DNA from: Porphyromonadaceae bacterium H1
GTDB lineage: Bacteria; Bacteroidota; Bacteroidia; Bacteroidales; Paludibacteraceae
Direction of reading: 5' to 3'
NCBI GenBank assembly: GCA_001653155.1
Contig: BDEJ01000039.1
Coordinates: 1-47,919, forward strand
Length of the DNA: 47,919 nucleotides
Positions 1 through 9,180 of the stretch are shown here, piece by piece. The translations under genes and the position numbers were made by a program. The notes under the pieces were generated by a model. That model searched no databases, was not told the DNA's origin, and saw only the letters and a program-made list of their open reading frames with translations. Position 1 is the first letter of the stretch. Each line of letters opens with the position of its first letter.

Positions 1-90
1 CTGGCTCGAATGAAGCCACAACAACTAATCACAATACAATTTTAATGCGTCAACCCTGGTCAGACACTCTTACAGCCTTTTTTATTTCTT

Positions 91-981
91 ATGTGGTTGT
101 TCTTCGGATTGGCATCTGCTTTATTACTGGGAGCTTATGATGTAAGCAAGAAAATATCGGTGGAAGGTAATGCGGTCATACCGGTATTGTGGATTTCCAT
201 CTTACTGTCCTCTGTATTGCTCCTGCCTTTTCTTTTGCTTTCTCGCCTTCAACCGGAGCTCTTGACCGACACCGTCTTCTTCGTCCCGAAGCTTGATTTA
301 CGTGCACATTTCTTTGTGTCCCTGAAGGCCTTAATAGTGCTTGTTTCATGGATATTGGCCTATTTCGCTCTCAAGAACCTCCCAATTACGGTCGTCACTC
401 CGATACGATCCACACAGCCAATCTGGACCGTATTGGGTGCAATTCTTTTTTTGGATGAGTCTCCAAACGGAATACAGCTGACGGGAATAGCGATAACGCT
501 AATTTCCTTCATCTTCTTTTCCTTGATAGGCCGTCGTGAAGGCATCTCGTTCTCAAACAATAAGTGGGTATGGTTCATTATATTGGCGACCTTGACGGGG
601 AGTATCAGTGCCTTATACGATAAGTTTCTAATGGGGCGTTACCATCACATGGCAGTTCTCAGCTACTATACCTTTTATCAGGCTTTAATCATGACGCTGA
701 TAACCCTTGTATTGTGGTATCCGAATCGCAAAAAGAGCTCATCTTTTCACTTTAGGGGAAGCATCCTGTTTATCTCAATCTTTCTAATTACGGCCGATTT
801 CATCTACTTTTATGCCCTTTCTTTACCCGACTCACTCATTTCGGTACTTTCTCCTATTCGTCGTTCAGGGGTCATCATTCCCTTCCTCTACGGGGCCTTA
901 GTGTTACACGACAAGAACATCCTCTCCAAAGCCCTTTGCCTTTCCGGGATTCTACTGGGCGTCGTGCTACTCTTTTTATAA
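91..981 (+). CDS. EamA/DMT-superfamily permease
   Basis: A 296-residue, very hydrophobic protein with about ten predicted membrane helices in two halves (roughly residues 1-145 and 150-296), the usual two-EamA-repeat layout of the drug/metabolite transporter superfamily. The first half has the typical loop with a Pro-rich helix start (VVTPIRSTQPIW, about residues 100-111), and the second half repeats it as SVLSPIRRSGVIIPF near residue 255. Such proteins sit in the inner membrane and export or import small metabolites; the substrate cannot be read from sequence. The ATG at 91 follows a stop-rich 90-base edge and has no clear ribosome site, which is normal in Bacteroidota. No promoter is visible. 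It is 134 bases upstream of the U32 gene, which has its own promoter-like box. Confidence 0.85.
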   Translation: MWLFFGLASALLLGAYDVSKKISVEGNAVIPVLWISILLSSVLLLPFLLLSRLQPELLTDTVFFVPKLDLRAHFFVSLKALIVLVSWILAYFALKNLPITVVTPIRSTQPIWTVLGAILFLDESPNGIQLTGIAITLISFIFFSLIGRREGISFSNNKWVWFIILATLTGSISALYDKFLMGRYHHMAVLSYYTFYQALIMTLITLVLWYPNRKKSSSFHFRGSILFISIFLITADFIYFYALSLPDSLISVLSPIRRSGVIIPFLYGALVLHDKNILSKALCLSGILLGVVLLFL

Positions 982-1057
982 GACCTCAAATAGGCTCTTC
1001 GCCGGTCTTGGAAAACTCTTCTTTTTCTTCTGAAATACAAGAATAAAAATCTATTCT

Positions 1058-1065
1058 TACCTTTG
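1058..1065 (+). promoter_or_regulatory. Bacteroidota-type -7 box upstream of U32 gene
   Basis: TACCTTTG fits the TAnnTTTG consensus of the Bacteroidota primary sigma factor and is followed by GC, as is common. Transcription would start near 1070, about 45 bases before the TTG start at 1116. No good -33 TTTG is seen. Confidence 0.5.
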
Positions 1066-1115
1066 CAGGCAAAATAAAACGAGTAAAAATATTCTGGAAA
1101 TAAAACTTTTTAGCA

Positions 1116-2384
1116 TTGAAAACAACACTTCAACGTAGTGATATAGAAATAATGGCTCCTGCCGGTTCATGGGAGAGCTTAGCCGCCGCTATCAAAGCTG
1201 GAGCAGATTCGGTTTATTTCGGCATAGAAGGGTTAAATATGCGAAGCAAATCAAGCAGCAATTTCAGCACTGCAGATCTTCGTGAAATCGTACGCATTTG
1301 CCGCGAGAATCAAGTAAAAAGCTATTTGACGGTAAACACCATCCTCTACGATGGAGATCTCGCTCTAATGCGAGAAATCATCGATATAGCCAAAGAATCG
1401 GGTGTATCAGCCATCATTGCAGCCGATGTGGCAGCCATGATTTATGCCAACGAAAATGCTGTGGAAGTACACCTTTCCACACAACTGAACATATCAAATT
1501 CAGAAGCTCTTAAATTCTATGCGCGCTTTGCCGATGTCGTTGTACTGGCTCGCGAGCTGAACATGGAACAAGTTTCCGAAATACACAAAAGCATCGTGGA
1601 AGAAGATATAAGAGGTAGGAACGGAGAATTAATCCGTATTGAGATGTTCTGCCACGGAGCACTCTGCATGGCCGTCTCGGGGAAATGCTACCTCAGTTTG
1701 CATGAAAAGAATCTATCCGCAAATCGAGGGGCCTGTAATCAAATATGCCGTCGGGGCTACGTGGTAAAAGATAAGGATTCCGAGATAGAGTTGGAATTGG
1801 ACAACGAATACATCATGTCTCCGAAGGATTTAAAGACGATTGGATTTGTTGACCAGATGATCGAATCCGGAGTACGTGTTTTCAAAATAGAGGGCAGAGC
1901 CCGTGGACCGGAATATGTAAAAACCGTTGTTTCTTGCTACAAAGAGGCTATTGAAGCTTATCTGGAAGGTAGTTTCTCCGATTCCAAGGTGGAAATATGG
2001 AATGAGCGTCTGAGTCGCGTTTTCAACCGGGGGTTCTGGAACGGATATTACTTGGGACAACGTTTGGGAGAGTGGTCCAAAAACTACGGCTCCGAAGCCA
2101 CACACCGGAAGGTTTATATCGGTAAGGTGACAAATTATTTCTCAAAAATCGGGGTGGCCGAGTTCCTCCTCGAATCTCAATCACTACAAATAGGAGACGA
2201 GTTTCTGATTACCGGTGAAACTACAGGGGCTTACGAAGACCGCGTTAAAGAGATGCGCGTAGAACTTCTTCCTGTCGAAAGCGTAGAGAAAGGTTCTTAT
2301 TTTTCTATGAAAACACGAGAGCTTGTACGGCGTAACGATAAGCTCTTCAAAATAGTTCCTGCAAAAGAAATAAAGACCCAATAA
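1116..2384 (+). CDS. U32-family (peptidase/hydroxylase-type) protein
   Basis: A 422-residue U32-family protein. The N-terminal barrel begins with IEIMAPAGSWESL and AGADSVYFG (residues 10-36), the family signature. A Cys cluster at about residues 179-220 (CHGALC, GKC, ACNQIC) matches the four cysteines that bind an Fe-S cluster in the RlhA/TrhP branch. Those relatives hydroxylate rRNA or tRNA using prephenate-derived chemistry; the older 'collagenase-like protease' label is probably wrong for most members. Which RNA this one modifies cannot be told. The start is taken as TTG at 1116 because family members carry about 8-12 residues before the MAPAG motif; the next ATG (1152) would start exactly at that motif and look clipped. 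It ends just before a strong bidirectional terminator. Confidence 0.85.
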   Translation: MKTTLQRSDIEIMAPAGSWESLAAAIKAGADSVYFGIEGLNMRSKSSSNFSTADLREIVRICRENQVKSYLTVNTILYDGDLALMREIIDIAKESGVSAIIAADVAAMIYANENAVEVHLSTQLNISNSEALKFYARFADVVVLARELNMEQVSEIHKSIVEEDIRGRNGELIRIEMFCHGALCMAVSGKCYLSLHEKNLSANRGACNQICRRGYVVKDKDSEIELELDNEYIMSPKDLKTIGFVDQMIESGVRVFKIEGRARGPEYVKTVVSCYKEAIEAYLEGSFSDSKVEIWNERLSRVFNRGFWNGYYLGQRLGEWSKNYGSEATHRKVYIGKVTNYFSKIGVAEFLLESQSLQIGDEFLITGETTGAYEDRVKEMRVELLPVESVEKGSYFSMKTRELVRRNDKLFKIVPAKEIKTQ

Positions 2385-2388
2385 TCAC

Positions 2389-2430
2389 AAAAAAGAGCTC
2401 CTTGTTTAAATTAACAAGGAGCTCTTTTTT
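2389..2430. terminator. Bidirectional rho-independent terminator
   Basis: An 18-bp perfect stem (2389-2406 with 2413-2430) around a 6-base loop. The stem core is GAGCTCCTTG and it is flanked by A6 on one side and T6 on the other. It lies between the convergent U32 and ompA-like genes and can stop transcripts from both. Confidence 0.9.
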
Positions 2431-2445
2431 AGTCTGAATTCAGTC

Positions 2446-3852
2446 TTATTCGTTAAAGTGGAATTCTACCCTCCGGTTTGGGCCGAAACTAATCCTGGGA
2501 TCTAAGATCCGTCCTTTTCCATTTACACCTATCCTGTGGGCATCGATCTTATACATTTCGACAAGCTCTTTTTTAACTCGTTCAGCACGTCTTAAGCTCA
2601 AGCCTTTATTGTATTCTTCGGTACCCGTATAGTCGGCAAAACCTCTAATCTCTACCAATAAATCCGGATATTCTTTCAGCTTCTGAGCGATAAAGAACAC
2701 CGCTTGTTTGGCAGCATTATCCAAATTGTACTTGTTGTGCTCGAAGAATACAAAAGGAGTGGTCAAATAAGTTTTTAACTGCATAGATTTACCCCAGAAG
2801 TCCACAGGCGTATTACCTGGAGTATTGGGCTCCTTGTCTCGATGATCAGGTACACCGTCTCCATCACTATCTTGACCGTCGGCAAACAACTTTTCGATTT
2901 CAGATAAGCGATTGGAGAATTCCTGCATCCGTTTCTCCAATTCACCAAATGCACCACTATGCTCTTCCAAGGTTTTCTTAACAGACTGTATATCTTGCTG
3001 GTTCTTTTCGGCCAGTTCAAGAGCTTTATTCGGATATACCATCTCCAGAAATTCGTGCATACTGATGTTTCTCGTATGGCTTTTCTTCTTGCCTCCGAAA
3101 CACCAGCGCAAGTTCAAAAATCCGGTCATCAAGTTATCATTATTAGCTCCTTGAGCAAACAAGTCCCAATTGTCAGTACTACTAAATACATACTGAAACT
3201 TCAAACCCAATGCCATCGTCTTAGTAAAATTATATTCTATATTCACACCCGATGGAGCAATCATACTAAACTCTTTGGCATCATCCACGAGCCTGTCTTT
3301 TTGGGGATTTTCCAAGGGGCCTACATTGAAGTGTCGTTCCGATTCGGAATAGGCAGCTCCAACTCCTCCGAATAGCCACATCCCCCACCTTGAACTTCTG
3401 GTTCCGGAGAATATCTGAAACAGATTAACACTCAATATGGGAGCGAGGTGATGATGAGTTGCAGTAAGCATGTAGGGCTTATTATTAGCCGCTATGGAGT
3501 GGTAATTGTACATAAGTCCGAAACTGACGGAAGGCGTACAAGTATAATCCAAGGTTCCCCCCACGGAGAACGGGCCTCTCACATTTTTAAATAACTGATT
3601 GGATATCAGCTCAAAATCTCCATCAAAAACATTTATCCCCCCTTCGAGGCTCAAAGACCATCTTGCCAATTTCGGCTTTTCTTTAGGAAGCACAGTCTCG
3701 GTATCGCCTTTGGCATCAAGAGGTACGACAATGTCTTCTCCATATTCATATTCCGATTCAAAACCTTCATTAAAAAAAGATTCTTGATCTTGAGCAAAAG
3801 AAGAAAGAGGAAAAATGAAAAACAAAGCAATGGGTAAAAATAGCTTTTTCAT
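2446..3852 (-). CDS. OmpA-family outer membrane protein with TSP3 linker
   Basis: A 468-residue exported protein. A Sec signal peptide occupies residues 1-20 (MKKLFLPIALFFIFPLSSFA, then QDQ). An N-terminal beta-barrel-like region spans roughly residues 50-255. A helical stretch with coiled-coil character follows (about 265-320). A calcium-binding thrombospondin-type-3 motif (DSDGDGVPDHRDKEP) lies near residue 330. The C-terminal OmpA peptidoglycan-binding domain covers about 360-468, with GFADYTGTEEYN and LSLRRAERV, which contain the Asp and Arg that bind diaminopimelate. The architecture is that of the major OmpA-like porin/anchor proteins of Bacteroidales (the Pgm6/Pgm7 type in Porphyromonas gingivalis). 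Its role is to tether the outer membrane to the wall. It is monocistronic, with a promoter box just upstream and a strong terminator downstream. Confidence 0.93.
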   Translation of the reverse strand: MKKLFLPIALFFIFPLSSFAQDQESFFNEGFESEYEYGEDIVVPLDAKGDTETVLPKEKPKLARWSLSLEGGINVFDGDFELISNQLFKNVRGPFSVGGTLDYTCTPSVSFGLMYNYHSIAANNKPYMLTATHHHLAPILSVNLFQIFSGTRSSRWGMWLFGGVGAAYSESERHFNVGPLENPQKDRLVDDAKEFSMIAPSGVNIEYNFTKTMALGLKFQYVFSSTDNWDLFAQGANNDNLMTGFLNLRWCFGGKKKSHTRNISMHEFLEMVYPNKALELAEKNQQDIQSVKKTLEEHSGAFGELEKRMQEFSNRLSEIEKLFADGQDSDGDGVPDHRDKEPNTPGNTPVDFWGKSMQLKTYLTTPFVFFEHNKYNLDNAAKQAVFFIAQKLKEYPDLLVEIRGFADYTGTEEYNKGLSLRRAERVKKELVEMYKIDAHRIGVNGKGRILDPRISFGPNRRVEFHFNE

Positions 3853-4178
3853 AATGATTGATATTCAAAATTTTCCGAAATACAAAAATAAACAATTCTA
3901 CACACTTAAAAACAAGGCTAAATTCTATATTTGTTTTCTTTAACGCGATTTCAAGGAGAAATATTGTTATAACAGATATGAATGTTAATCAGAACAGTCT
4001 AAAAGGACTTTGGAAGATGATTTATTTTGATTAAAATATTCGTATTTTAACTATATTTAAAAAAGAAAGATCAGCTATTGAAACAGTGAAAAGCACAAAA
4101 ACTCCGATTTTAACAGCCTAAATCACTTTTCTTAGTCGTTGGATCAAAAAAAGAGGTCTAAATAAACCGCGAATTCAT
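3853..4178. other. Intergenic region with ompA promoter, otherwise empty
   Basis: 326 bases with no supportable gene. On the minus strand TATTTTTG at 3883-3890 fits the TAnnTTTG -7 box and would start the OmpA transcript about 24 bases before its ATG; a CAAG near 3913 is a weak -33. The rest (3900-4178) is A+T-rich, and I find no hairpin, repeat or reading frame that resembles a gene. Confidence 0.6.
3883..3890 (-). promoter_or_regulatory. -7 box of ompA-like gene
   Basis: TATTTTTG read on the minus strand, 30 bases upstream of the ATG at 3852. It matches the Bacteroidota TAnnTTTG box. Confidence 0.55.
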
Positions 4179-5240
4179 CTACTTTTGTTGAAATTCATTG
4201 TTTTTATTTATCAAATTTCGGGCCAAACTCAGAAAAATGCCCTTTTCTTCCAAGAAAACAGGTCTTCCTTCGTCTCCGCTCTCACAAATACTCTGCACAA
4301 TTGGTATCTGTGCAAGCAAAGGAATACCCAGCTCTTGAGCCAGCCGCTCACCACCTCCTTTACCGAATATATAGTACTTGTTATCAGGAAGTTCTGCAGG
4401 CGTAAACCAAGCCATATTTTCCACTAAACCCAAGACGGGGACCCCTACTTTCTCGTTCATAAACATATTTACCCCCTTACGGGCATCAGCCAAGGCGACC
4501 TCTTGAGGAGTTGTTACTACAATGGCTCCCGTAATCGAGAGATTTTGCACCAAAGTTAACTGAATATCTCCGGTTCCGGGCGGCATATCAATCACAAAAT
4601 AGTCCAATTCTCCCCAATGAGCATCCGAAATCAGTTGTTTCAACGCATTTCCAGCTATAGTTCCGCGCCAAACCAAGGCATTCTTCGGATCAACAAAAAA
4701 GCCTATGGACAAAAATTTCACACCGTATTTTTCAAGCGGAATCATCAACTGCTTCCCGTTCCGCTCCTCTGCCATAACCTGCTCATGCTCGGCAGCAAAC
4801 ATCTTAGGAACAGACGGACCGTGGATATCTGCATCGAGCAAGCCCACTTTATATCCGAGCGAGGCCAATGCAACCGAAAGGTTTACGGATACGGTAGATT
4901 TACCAACCCCTCCTTTCCCGGAAAAAACGGCAATAATATTTTTTACACCGGGCAACAGACTTTCATCTTTAGAAACCTGAGGAAGTTCCTTGAACTTAAC
5001 CGCAATATGACCCCTCACGTCAACATCTTCACCCAAATAGGTAATAATTGCCTGCTCGGCGGCTTTTACAACGGATTTAAAAAAGGGATCATTGGCTTTC
5101 TGAAAAGTAAGCGAGAAGGAAACTTTATTCCCTTCGACCGACACATCACCAACCATCCCGGAGGACACAATATCCTTACCTGTGCCGGGATAACGAACAT
5201 GAGTAAGCGTATCAAGTATGTTTTGTGCTGAAATAGACAT
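4179..5240 (-). CDS. mrp: Mrp/NBP35-family Fe-S carrier P-loop ATPase
   Basis: A 353-residue Mrp (ApbC) protein. The N-terminal MIP18/DUF59 domain covers about residues 1-80 (opening ILDTLTHVRYPGTGKDIV). The ATPase domain follows, with a deviant Walker A (FSGKGGVGKST) and a second nucleotide motif (LDADIHGPSVPKMF). The DMPPGTGDIQLT motif is typical of Mrp. It carries and transfers 4Fe-4S clusters in the cytosol, downstream of the Suf assembly system encoded at 42-46 kb. The usual CxxC of cluster-binding members is not seen in the C-terminal part, so the mode of cluster holding is uncertain. The start was set at 5240 (MSISAQNIL); a longer frame runs up into trmB but adds residues foreign to the family. 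It lies 43 bases downstream of trmB, probably in the same operon. Confidence 0.92.
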   Translation of the reverse strand: MSISAQNILDTLTHVRYPGTGKDIVSSGMVGDVSVEGNKVSFSLTFQKANDPFFKSVVKAAEQAIITYLGEDVDVRGHIAVKFKELPQVSKDESLLPGVKNIIAVFSGKGGVGKSTVSVNLSVALASLGYKVGLLDADIHGPSVPKMFAAEHEQVMAEERNGKQLMIPLEKYGVKFLSIGFFVDPKNALVWRGTIAGNALKQLISDAHWGELDYFVIDMPPGTGDIQLTLVQNLSITGAIVVTTPQEVALADARKGVNMFMNEKVGVPVLGLVENMAWFTPAELPDNKYYIFGKGGGERLAQELGIPLLAQIPIVQSICESGDEGRPVFLEEKGIFLSLARNLINKNNEFQQK

Positions 5241-5283
5241 CGTTTTTATTTTTAGTTTATTTTGTATGAGTTGTTTAAAGTTA

Positions 5284-6033
5284 TTATAGAGTTCGACGAT
5301 TACGTCCGAAACTTCGGTATGAATCCTTTTCGATTTCCAGGTCGGGTTCAAAAAATTCGCTCCGTGGTTCTAATAGAAAGCAAATATATTTGATGGTTAA
5401 ACCCCGCTGAAGCCATTGCTGCTCATAGAAGGTCTTAATCTCCAAGACGGGATTATTGATTAAATCCAAGGCATAAAGATTATCGGTTGTAAACTCCACC
5501 GGATACTTGTTGAGCTTGACCGCTTCACTTGTATAAACAAACATGAAGTTACTATCCGTCTTCAAATGTATATGACCTCCGGGAAGAAGAATTTTCTGAT
5601 ATTTCCGTAAGAAATTGGTAGAGGTAAGTCTCTTATTCGTCTTCTTCATTTGGGGATCGGGGAAAGTCAGCCAAATCTCGCTAACCTCTCCTTCAGAAAA
5701 AAAATGCTCAATCATCCCAATATCCGTGCGTAGAAAAGCGAGATTTTGTAGGCCTTGCTCAAAAGACTCTTTCGCTCCCGTCCACATGCGCGCTCCCTTT
5801 ATATCGACTCCAATGAAGTTCTTGTCAGGAAACATTTTTGCCATTTGAACGGTATATTCTCCTTTTCCACAGCCTAATTCGAGGACTATCGGATGATCAT
5901 TCTTAAAGAAACTCTGCCTCCAGCTTCCTCTCATCTCGAAGGTACAAGCCTTCCGAAGTTGCTCCGAAGAAAATTGGAAAACATGCGGAAAGGAGGCCAT
6001 ATCCGCAAATTTAGCAAGTTTATTTTTCCCCAT
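5284..6033 (-). CDS. trmB: tRNA (guanine-N7-)-methyltransferase
   Basis: A 249-residue TrmB. The AdoMet-binding motif I is [16 protein letters not shown] (residues 49-64), followed by the acidic strand GVDIKG. The TrmB signature [17 protein letters not shown] (about 122-138) has the Asp and Arg/Lys residues used to bind and methylate G46 of tRNA variable loops to m7G. The family usually has W after FPDP; here it is Q, a mild variation. Its start codon lies inside the end of the gldH-like gene (14-base overlap), which implies translational coupling in the order holB - ricT-like - gldH - trmB - mrp. Start ATG at 6033 fits family length. Confidence 0.93.
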   Translation of the reverse strand: MGKNKLAKFADMASFPHVFQFSSEQLRKACTFEMRGSWRQSFFKNDHPIVLELGCGKGEYTVQMAKMFPDKNFIGVDIKGARMWTGAKESFEQGLQNLAFLRTDIGMIEHFFSEGEVSEIWLTFPDPQMKKTNKRLTSTNFLRKYQKILLPGGHIHLKTDSNFMFVYTSEAVKLNKYPVEFTTDNLYALDLINNPVLEIKTFYEQQWLQRGLTIKYICFLLEPRSEFFEPDLEIEKDSYRSFGRNRRTL

Positions 6034-6511
6034 TTATGTCTGATTTTTCTATTCTCAAGCCGATATCACGGATTCCCCGCAAGAGCTCTTCACGCATACC
6101 TTGCTTGATTTCGTACCGGTAAACCCCGGCTCTATTGAAACGTAGCTGCTGCCGGCACAATACGGTCATCTCGAAAAGTGCTCCGGCGCCCGAACCAAGC
6201 CATTTTCCTCGCTGGTCAGCCAAGTAGCATTCAATCGTATCGCAGGACACTCTACCATCAGGACTAATCTCTTTGGTAAAAAACCAAAAATTCTGATAAG
6301 GATAATCACCGGCATTGCGTATATGCACATAAATATTGTAATGCGATATCGTATCGCTAACAGGAGCTTCGAATGCAACAAGCTCATCTTTCTGCCATCC
6401 TTCTTCCGGTAAGGCTGTATATTGAAAAAACATCTCTCTATCGCAAGAAGTCGAACAAAGCATAAAGAGACAGACAATACTGATAGCGACTGGATTTCGA
6501 TGTATTTTCAT
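6020..6511 (-). CDS. gldH: GldH-like gliding motility lipoprotein
   Basis: A 163-residue lipoprotein. The signal region ends at Cys23 (MLCSTSC), the likely lipidated residue. The body matches the GldH family, including the segments [19 protein letters not shown] and [21 protein letters not shown]. In flavobacterial gliders GldH is needed for gliding and surface movement; in non-gliding Bacteroidales it is retained with unknown, probably envelope-related, function. Its ATG overlaps the stop of the upstream RicT-like gene by 4 bases (6508-6511), and its end overlaps trmB by 14, so the three are very probably one transcript. Identification is by pattern recognition of the family. Confidence 0.85.
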   Translation of the reverse strand: MKIHRNPVAISIVCLFMLCSTSCDREMFFQYTALPEEGWQKDELVAFEAPVSDTISHYNIYVHIRNAGDYPYQNFWFFTKEISPDGRVSCDTIECYLADQRGKWLGSGAGALFEMTVLCRQQLRFNRAGVYRYEIKQGMREELLRGIRDIGLRIEKSDINGEK

Positions 6512-7716
6512 GTATTATTCGTTTTTTTCATTTCGGAAGGAGCATCTTCCTTCGCCTTGTTACTTTTTGTTTCGGATTGTTGATCTGCTTTGGGACTGTT
6601 TTTTCGCGTTTTTTTCCCTCCTCGTTTCTTTTTATTTTTTTTATCGAATCGGGTCAAACTATCCTGCCCGACAACATTCTCGTAATCAAGAACTTTTTCT
6701 TTCTTTTCTGCTTTATCGCTAAGACTTAAGCTGTCGGGCTTTTGTCCCTTCTTATTAAGAGCAATCACTTCTTTAGCTCTTTGAGAGGTGATTGTTACGA
6801 TATTCGCTCCGAAATTGGGAGCTGTAGAGTAAGAAATTAAGCCTTTAAATACATCCGTTTTAAAGTGGTAGTAAGTATTGTCGAGGGTTTCAAGGGTTAT
6901 TTCTTTTGACGGAAGATTTTTGGAGGCCTCTATGTAAGCGCTCAATTCAAAATTCATACAACATTTCAGTTTTCCGCACTGTCCGGCAAGCTTCTGAGGA
7001 TTCATGGAGATGTCTTGATAGCGCGCAGCACTGGTAGATACCGAGTTAAAACTTGCCATCCACGAAGCGCAGCAGAGCTGACGTCCACAGGGCCCAATGC
7101 CTCCGATGCGTCCAGCCTCCTGCCGCGCCCCTATTTGTTTCATCTCTATGCGCACATGAAAAGCTTCGGCAAAGGCTTTTATCAGCTGTCGGAAGTCAAC
7201 ACGCTCCTCGGAAATGTAGTAGAAAATAGCTTTATTCCCATCAGCTTGGTATTCAACATCCCCGATTTTCATATTAAGCTTCATCCTTTCGGCTATCTGA
7301 CGGGCCTTGATCATGGTAAGCTGCTCCTTGGCTTTAGCCTCTTTATATTTTTCCAGATCAGCCTCCTTGGCTTTTCGGTAAATTCGACGAATTTCACTTT
7401 TCTTCAAATGCACATTGTTTTTTTGCATCTGTAAAAGGACTAATTTACCGACAAGCGAAACCTCGCCGACATCGTGCCCGGGAGAGGCCTCTACAGCCAC
7501 CTTATCTCCTTTTTCAAGAGGGATTTTTGTACTGTTCAAAAAGTAAGCTTTTCGCGTATTTTTAAACTGAACCTCAACAAAATCAGTCTCTTTTAACGTT
7601 TCGGGCAGATCTCTCAGCCAGTCAAACGTTCCCAGTTTTTCATCTGAATTACAACAGCAGCCATCCTTCTTTATCCGGCATCCCGTACAGCCACCACATT
7701 GAAAACTATATTCCAT
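6508..7716 (-). CDS. PSP1-domain RicT-like Fe-S regulatory protein
   Basis: A 402-residue protein with a PSP1 domain. The recognisable core, about residues 200-255, has GPCGRQLCCASW, then SMNPQKLAGQCGKLKCCMNFE, the Cys pattern of Bacillus RicT, which with RicA and RicF holds Fe-S clusters and affects RNA maturation. Bacteroidota carry only the RicT-like member. The N-terminus has an extra Cys knot (CGGCTGCRIKKDGCCC, residues 7-22) and the C-terminus is a Lys/Ser-rich disordered tail. The frame opens with TTG at 7737, but ATG at 7716 gives the normal start just before the Cys knot, so I use it. It lies between holB and gldH, a common Bacteroidota order. Its role here is unproven. Confidence 0.85.
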   Translation of the reverse strand: MEYSFQCGGCTGCRIKKDGCCCNSDEKLGTFDWLRDLPETLKETDFVEVQFKNTRKAYFLNSTKIPLEKGDKVAVEASPGHDVGEVSLVGKLVLLQMQKNNVHLKKSEIRRIYRKAKEADLEKYKEAKAKEQLTMIKARQIAERMKLNMKIGDVEYQADGNKAIFYYISEERVDFRQLIKAFAEAFHVRIEMKQIGARQEAGRIGGIGPCGRQLCCASWMASFNSVSTSAARYQDISMNPQKLAGQCGKLKCCMNFELSAYIEASKNLPSKEITLETLDNTYYHFKTDVFKGLISYSTAPNFGANIVTITSQRAKEVIALNKKGQKPDSLSLSDKAEKKEKVLDYENVVGQDSLTRFDKKNKKKRGGKKTRKNSPKADQQSETKSNKAKEDAPSEMKKTNNT

Positions 7717-7830
7717 CACATCTATGTTGAGAGGCAATTGCCTCTTTTCGACAATTAAACACTAACAATTATTGCGGATACTTCCGCGTTTAAATTAGGT
7801 ATAAAAATCCTTTGTTCAAGATTCTCATAC

Positions 7831-8988
7831 TTATTTTTTCAAAAGCATTATGGTTTTAAGAGCCAAATCGAAAAAGACCATCTTACCACTTACATTTTGC
7901 TCGATATGCCTTTCTGCCAAATCAAACTCATTCATTAGTTCTTCGACATTTCGCTCGTGTATGAAAGGAGAAAAACGTTGAGCAAAATCGGACTCGTTTC
8001 CGGCCATGTAATTAATTTCGGACTCTGCAAAACGCAGTACGAAATTCTCACGAATCATACGCTGCGAGTAGGCCAAAAAATTTTTCTGCCCTTCGCGCCC
8101 ACCGGGAGAAGCCGCTAAATCTTCCGACCACCTCCTCAAAGTTTTTAAAGCGGCATGATCTTTCCGGTTGCCCACTTGCCAGGCCAAGCGCATGAGTTGT
8201 ACGAATCGATCGAAGTTTATTTTATTCTCATCGTTTTCTTTTGCTATCCGCACAGCATTCAAATAGCTTCCTCTTGCTATACGCGCAACAAAATTCGCTT
8301 CACTTTCCGAGAGTTTAAGTTCCTCGTCGCGAAGCAAAGCTTGAGACAGTTGCGCAGGGATCAAGGCCGAGACTTTGATCTGCTGAGTCCTCGAAAGTAT
8401 AGTAGCTATAATTTCATCCGGAGCATTAGACACCAAAAGAAAAAGTGTTTTCTCCGGAGGTTCTTCCAAGATTTTCAAAAGCTTATTGGCGCAAGCGATG
8501 TTCATTTTCTCAGGAAGCCAGATAATCATCACTTTGTAGTCCGACTCGTAGGTCTTGAGACTGAGCTTGCGAAGGATTTCTTCGCTTTCGTTGGCATAAA
8601 TCAGGCCTTGCTTAGCATCCCCTCCGATAAAAGCCAACCAATCGTTCAGGCCAAAATACCTGTTTCCAAGTATCATTCTACGAAAATCGCCGATAAAGTC
8701 GTCACAAATAACAGAAGTCCGACCGGCAGGCTTGATCACAGGAAAAACAAAATGCAAGTCAGGATGCTCAAGTTTCTGATATTTCAAACACGAAGGACAA
8801 ATACCACAAGAATCGCTTTCCGAGCGGTTTTCGCAACAAATGTATTGAGCATAAGCCAGAGCAAGACCTAACTTCCCCACTCCCTCAGGCCCGGTTAACA
8901 ATTGGGCATGCGGCACTCGACCTTGTTTTACACTACGAATAAGACGAGCTTTTATCTCGTCTTGTCCGATTACATCTGAGAAATACAT
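7831..8988 (-). CDS. holB: DNA polymerase III delta' subunit (clamp loader)
   Basis: A 385-residue HolB. The AAA+ N-domain has a degenerate Walker A (GPEGVGKL, residues 33-40, Leu instead of Ser/Thr), as expected for the non-hydrolysing delta' subunit. A zinc module has Cys51/52, Cys61, Cys64 and Cys67 (CGICPSC). The SRC-like sensor region reads LSRTQQIK. With delta and tau/gamma it loads the beta sliding clamp onto DNA during replication. The C-terminal collar domain is present and the length is normal. A -7 box (TAAATTTG, 9017-9024, minus strand) lies just upstream, so this gene probably heads the operon running to mrp. A 114-base gap separates it from the RicT-like gene. Confidence 0.9.
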   Translation of the reverse strand: MYFSDVIGQDEIKARLIRSVKQGRVPHAQLLTGPEGVGKLGLALAYAQYICCENRSESDSCGICPSCLKYQKLEHPDLHFVFPVIKPAGRTSVICDDFIGDFRRMILGNRYFGLNDWLAFIGGDAKQGLIYANESEEILRKLSLKTYESDYKVMIIWLPEKMNIACANKLLKILEEPPEKTLFLLVSNAPDEIIATILSRTQQIKVSALIPAQLSQALLRDEELKLSESEANFVARIARGSYLNAVRIAKENDENKINFDRFVQLMRLAWQVGNRKDHAALKTLRRWSEDLAASPGGREGQKNFLAYSQRMIRENFVLRFAESEINYMAGNESDFAQRFSPFIHERNVEELMNEFDLAERHIEQNVSGKMVFFDLALKTIMLLKK

Positions 8989-9016
8989 CTACTACATTTA
9001 TTGCGTTTACATCCTG

Positions 9017-9024
9017 CAAATTTA
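9017..9024 (-). promoter_or_regulatory. -7 box upstream of holB
   Basis: TAAATTTG on the minus strand matches TAnnTTTG. Transcription would begin near 9010, about 22 bases before the holB ATG at 8988. The -33 candidate (CAAAA at 9048-9052) is spaced slightly too far. Confidence 0.5.
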
Positions 9025-9125
9025 CATGATAATTATCAATTTCCACGCAAAAGAAACAAAAATAAAGACTCTAAATACTGTATGAACGACATAACTGCAT
9101 CGAATCAGATTCGAAACAACAAATA

Positions 9126-9162
9126 AAAAACGAGGCATCTAAAAGAAAAATGCCCCGTTTTT
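9126..9162 (-). terminator. Terminator of HMA/TonB cassette
   Basis: A 13-bp stem (9126-9138 with 9150-9162) and 11-base loop. Read on the minus strand it is AAAAACGGGGCAT paired with ATGCCTCGTTTTT, one G-U pair, followed by a T run. It sits 18 bases past the stop of the HMA-domain gene. Confidence 0.85.
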
Positions 9163-9180
9163 AACGGTATTTTTCGGTTC

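Noticed and set aside
1-139. Possible tail of an upstream gene (open frames from the left edge, one ending at 45 and one at 139)
   Set aside because: Two frames are open, neither shows a recognisable family, and the longer one overlaps the permease start by nearly 50 bases. Without the sequence to the left no call can be supported.
4180-4187. TACTTTTG on the plus strand, matching a -7 box
   Set aside because: No plus-strand gene follows; it lies at the end of the minus-strand mrp gene, so chance match.
5284-5351. N-terminal extension of Mrp into trmB
   Set aside because: The 37 extra residues do not match Mrp proteins; the frame is only open by chance in trmB.
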